Below, piece after piece: positions 8,210 through 10,142 of a stretch of 10,142 bases of DNA (position 1 is the stretch's first letter; each line of letters begins with the position of its first letter). Location of the stretch: positions 1 to 10,142 of the forward strand of contig JAEPRB010000636.1 of assembly GCA_016758965.1 (NCBI GenBank), written 5' to 3'. The notes below the pieces were generated by a model that saw only the letters and a list, made by a program, of their open reading frames with translations, was not told the origin of the DNA and made no database searches. The stretch is from Circinella minor. Its lineage: Eukaryota; Mucoromycota; Mucoromycetes; Mucorales; Lichtheimiaceae. The translations under genes were made by a program, and so were the position numbers.

Positions 8210-8230
8210 ACACACACACACACACACACA
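8210..8230. repeat. (AC)n microsatellite
   Basis: About ten AC dinucleotides in a row (21 nt) lie in the leader, 50 nt before the gag start codon. Confidence 0.9.
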
Positions 8231-8279
8231 TTCTTATTTTTTATCTTTATCTTCATCCACTTACTTTTTTATTCTTATC

Positions 8280-10142
8280 ATGTCTGCTCAACAAGAAAAA
8301 CTTACCTTATCCACCAATGCTGATTATCATCTTGAAGATGATATGATGAGCGAATCCGGCTCCACTGTGTCTGCTGCCTCGTCCTCTCGCTTGCCACCCA
8401 GAGTAGCCAAATTGGTTGCCAAGTTAGCTTCCTTAGAAGAAGATATGACCCGCGATGATTTATCTAATGAAGAGCTAGTCAAAATTCAAGGTTCATATGC
8501 CATTTATTCCACAAGTTTGGATATGATTCTGAACGTTCAAAAAAGGCTATCAAAAAAGGACAAGGCCGCCACCTCTGCCTCGTCAAATAAAATAATGGTT
8601 CCTTCTGATTTGCCATCATTGCAATGGACAGGAAATGTCTACGATAGCTCCAAAACGGTATTCTCTTCTGTTCATGAATGCCTGGACCGGTTTGAGGATA
8701 TTCTTGAATCATACGGTCAAAATATCAATGTCAATTGGTGCCGTTTGTTGCCACATATGTTGTCTCCAGACCAATGTTCTTGGTTCATTGACCATTTGAA
8801 ACCCCATGCTGCGTTGGATTGGTCGTTTGCCCACAAGACGCTTGTCAACAAATATGGCATACAAGATACTGATCGCCAAGCACAGTTTATGCAAGAGCTT
8901 TTTTCGTTGCGAATGGGTCGTGATGACTCGGTGGAGCAGTATACCGACCGGTTTCACAAGCTTCATCGTGAGGCAGGCTGTGAAGACAACCGTGTTATGG
9001 CTGCCTTGTTCATAAATTCGCTGTTACCTGAATTAGGCCAACGCGTAACCTTGGGTCAAGCTCACTTGTCTCCGGACAAACGTGCCACCATCGACCATGC
9101 TGCCAACCTTGCTCGCCGTATATATGGTAATGTTGCACATTCCAAGTATAGCAAACAAGTTGCTGCGAGTTCTGACTCGTCTGTGCCAACTTCTGCTGCT
9201 GCTGCTGGTCCCTCCTTTGCTGTTTCTGGCAAGAAAAATAAAGGAAAAAAGAGAGCTGACGCCAAGCACTGCCGGTTACATGGAACAGGTCGTCATTCCT
9301 CCGAAGAATGTCAAGCCTTGTCTTCATTGCAAACTGGTGGTAACGCTGGTAAGGTTACCAAGTTTTCTGGTTCGTCGTCTGGTGCTCGTGCTGCTGGTTC
9401 GTCTTCTTCAGGGAAGAAAAATTGTTTCAAGTGTGGCTTCGTCCCTTGGAAACAAGGTCATGTTTGTGAGGTCAATCATTTGGCAATCCGCTCTGCCTCT
9501 CTCCTCCAATCACCATCATCATCATCGGCTTCTGGTTCCGCACCAGTCACGCCACCACCACCATCATCATTGCCTGTAGCTGTACAGGATGATAATTCTG
9601 TTGCTTCGGTCCATCCGAATTTGGCTGCACCTGCTGCTGTTCCTTGTGCAAATGAGGATACATTCATGTCTGAGGTTGAAGATTCTTTGACCAAAGCTTG
9701 CTTTAACTGTAAGTCCAATCATTCTCATGATTTTACAAAACATCTTTATAAAAATACTAAATTCTACTATGTACCAATTACCTTAGAGGGACATGACATC
9801 TTTGCCTTTGTGGACGCCGGTTCCACATTTACGGCGATTACACCAGGTCTGCGCTCTACTCTTGGTTTGGGGTATACCTCTTATTCCGGCAAGATCGGTA
9901 TGGCTGCCCGTGGGCTTAATATAGATAGAATTGGTCATACAAATAAAACAAAGATTATACATAACGGACTTACTGCTTTTCATAATTTTGAAATAATGAA
10001 TTTAAATTGTTCTAGTGATGTGTCTATTGGTGCTGATTTAATGCCCCACATTGGTATTTATTTAAAAGGGTTAGCATATTGTTGGCATAAACCTTCAATC
10101 CCTTCTGTTTCTGAACCTGTTGATATGCCTGAACCAGATAAT
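8280..10142 (+). CDS. gag-pol: Ty3/gypsy LTR retrotransposon Gag-Pol polyprotein, 5' part (Gag and protease)
   Basis: A single frame of 621 codons runs from the ATG (A at -3) to the right edge with no stop. Gag forms the particle that packages the element RNA; the protease cuts the polyprotein. Order: a Ser/Ala-rich N-terminus; a predicted helical region (about 45-100); the retrotransposon-gag capsid domain from about residue 110, with the typical FxxLRxGxxxSVEQYxxRF-like stretch at about 203-225; a basic Ala/Ser linker; zinc-knuckle variant C331-x2-H334-x4-H339-x4-C344; second finger C382-x2-C385-x8-H394-x1-C396; Ser/Pro-rich linker; third Cys/His cluster CFNC (474-477) with H481 and H483; then retropepsin with the active-site motif DAGST (Asp512) and the later IGADLMP (583-589). 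Reverse transcriptase, RNase H and integrase should follow beyond the window. Gag and protease are in one frame with no frameshift. The frame is intact and visibly more GC-rich than its flanks, which suggests a fairly recent insertion. Confidence 0.93.
   Translation, partial: MSAQQEKLTLSTNADYHLEDDMMSESGSTVSAASSSRLPPRVAKLVAKLASLEEDMTRDDLSNEELVKIQGSYAIYSTSLDMILNVQKRLSKKDKAATSASSNKIMVPSDLPSLQWTGNVYDSSKTVFSSVHECLDRFEDILESYGQNINVNWCRLLPHMLSPDQCSWFIDHLKPHAALDWSFAHKTLVNKYGIQDTDRQAQFMQELFSLRMGRDDSVEQYTDRFHKLHREAGCEDNRVMAALFINSLLPELGQRVTLGQAHLSPDKRATIDHAANLARRIYGNVAHSKYSKQVAASSDSSVPTSAAAAGPSFAVSGKKNKGKKRADAKHCRLHGTGRHSSEECQALSSLQTGGNAGKVTKFSGSSSGARAAGSSSSGKKNCFKCGFVPWKQGHVCEVNHLAIRSASLLQSPSSSSASGSAPVTPPPPSSLPVAVQDDNSVASVHPNLAAPAAVPCANEDTFMSEVEDSLTKACFNCKSNHSHDFTKHLYKNTKFYYVPITLEGHDIFAFVDAGSTFTAITPGLRSTLGLGYTSYSGKIGMAARGLNIDRIGHTNKTKIIHNGLTAFHNFEIMNLNCSSDVSIGADLMPHIGIYLKGLAYCWHKPSIPSVSEPVDMPEPDN

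Larger units (their letters stand above)
7481..8279 (+). other. Probable LTR promoter/leader region of the retrotransposon (boundaries not found)
   Basis: This stretch directly precedes the gag start and has no gene of its own. It holds a TATA-like box at 8032-8039. From about 8080 to 8279 it is a T/C-rich leader with an AC dinucleotide repeat at 8210-8230. That layout fits a U3-R-U5 long terminal repeat plus 5' untranslated leader. I could not place the LTR ends or a tRNA primer-binding site by eye, and the matching 3' LTR would lie outside the window. Confidence 0.4.

Noticed and set aside
9010..9718. Several alternative frames on both strands inside gag
   Set aside because: They are shadows of the continuous gag-protease frame, caused by Ser/Ala/His codon repeats such as CATCAT and GCTGCT.
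1..10142. tRNA, rRNA or CRISPR arrays
   Set aside because: No T-arm consensus with a foldable cloverleaf, no rRNA-like segment, and no regularly spaced identical repeats were seen. The organism also appears eukaryotic, so CRISPR is not expected.

Overview
The window looks like nuclear DNA from an early-diverging fungus, most likely Mucoromycota. The intergenic DNA is very AT-rich. The introns are short (65-138 nt), with GTATGT/GTAAGT-type donors, TACTAAY/CTAAC branch sites and AG acceptors. The main genes are fungal-type transposable-element genes. The genus cannot be read from the sequence alone, and I see no ordinary housekeeping gene. This is a transposon-rich intergenic region.

Layout from left to right. 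Positions 1-1071 (minus strand) hold the first four exons of a Plavaka/Tnp2-like (CACTA-superfamily) transposase gene that runs off the left edge. The largest exon is open to the window border, so it is easy to overlook. Positions 1080-2030 are AT-rich non-coding DNA with a strong hairpin at 1659-1686. Positions 2030-2970 are an extremely AT-rich block of direct and inverted repeats, likely non-autonomous element remains. Positions 3042-3235 (minus) look like a decayed acidic exon with an in-frame stop. Positions 4012-4740 (plus) hold a three-exon gene for an unrecognised 193-residue, coiled-coil-like protein. Positions 5174-6974 (plus) hold a second, diverged Plavaka-like transposase of four exons. 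Its reading frame ends at residue 509, where a GGATGC-rich hairpin/minisatellite (6954-7055) replaces the rest of the gene. Positions 7056-8279 are non-coding and probably include the promoter and leader of a retrotransposon. Positions 8280-10142 (plus) hold the gag and protease part of a Ty3/gypsy LTR retrotransposon, in one open frame that continues past the right edge.

The genes do not form a pathway. Two are DNA-transposon transposases that point away from each other, one is a retroelement polyprotein, and one is an orphan that could be a host gene or an element's passenger. The most informative result is that the two transposases differ strongly in sequence yet share three introns, all in phase 1 and in matching places. 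They also share a CFCxxC start motif at residues 12-17 and a TATA-like box about 80-90 nt upstream of the start codon. I found no convincing evidence of a wholly new biological system. The best candidates for follow-up are the orphan gene and the GGATGC hairpin element.
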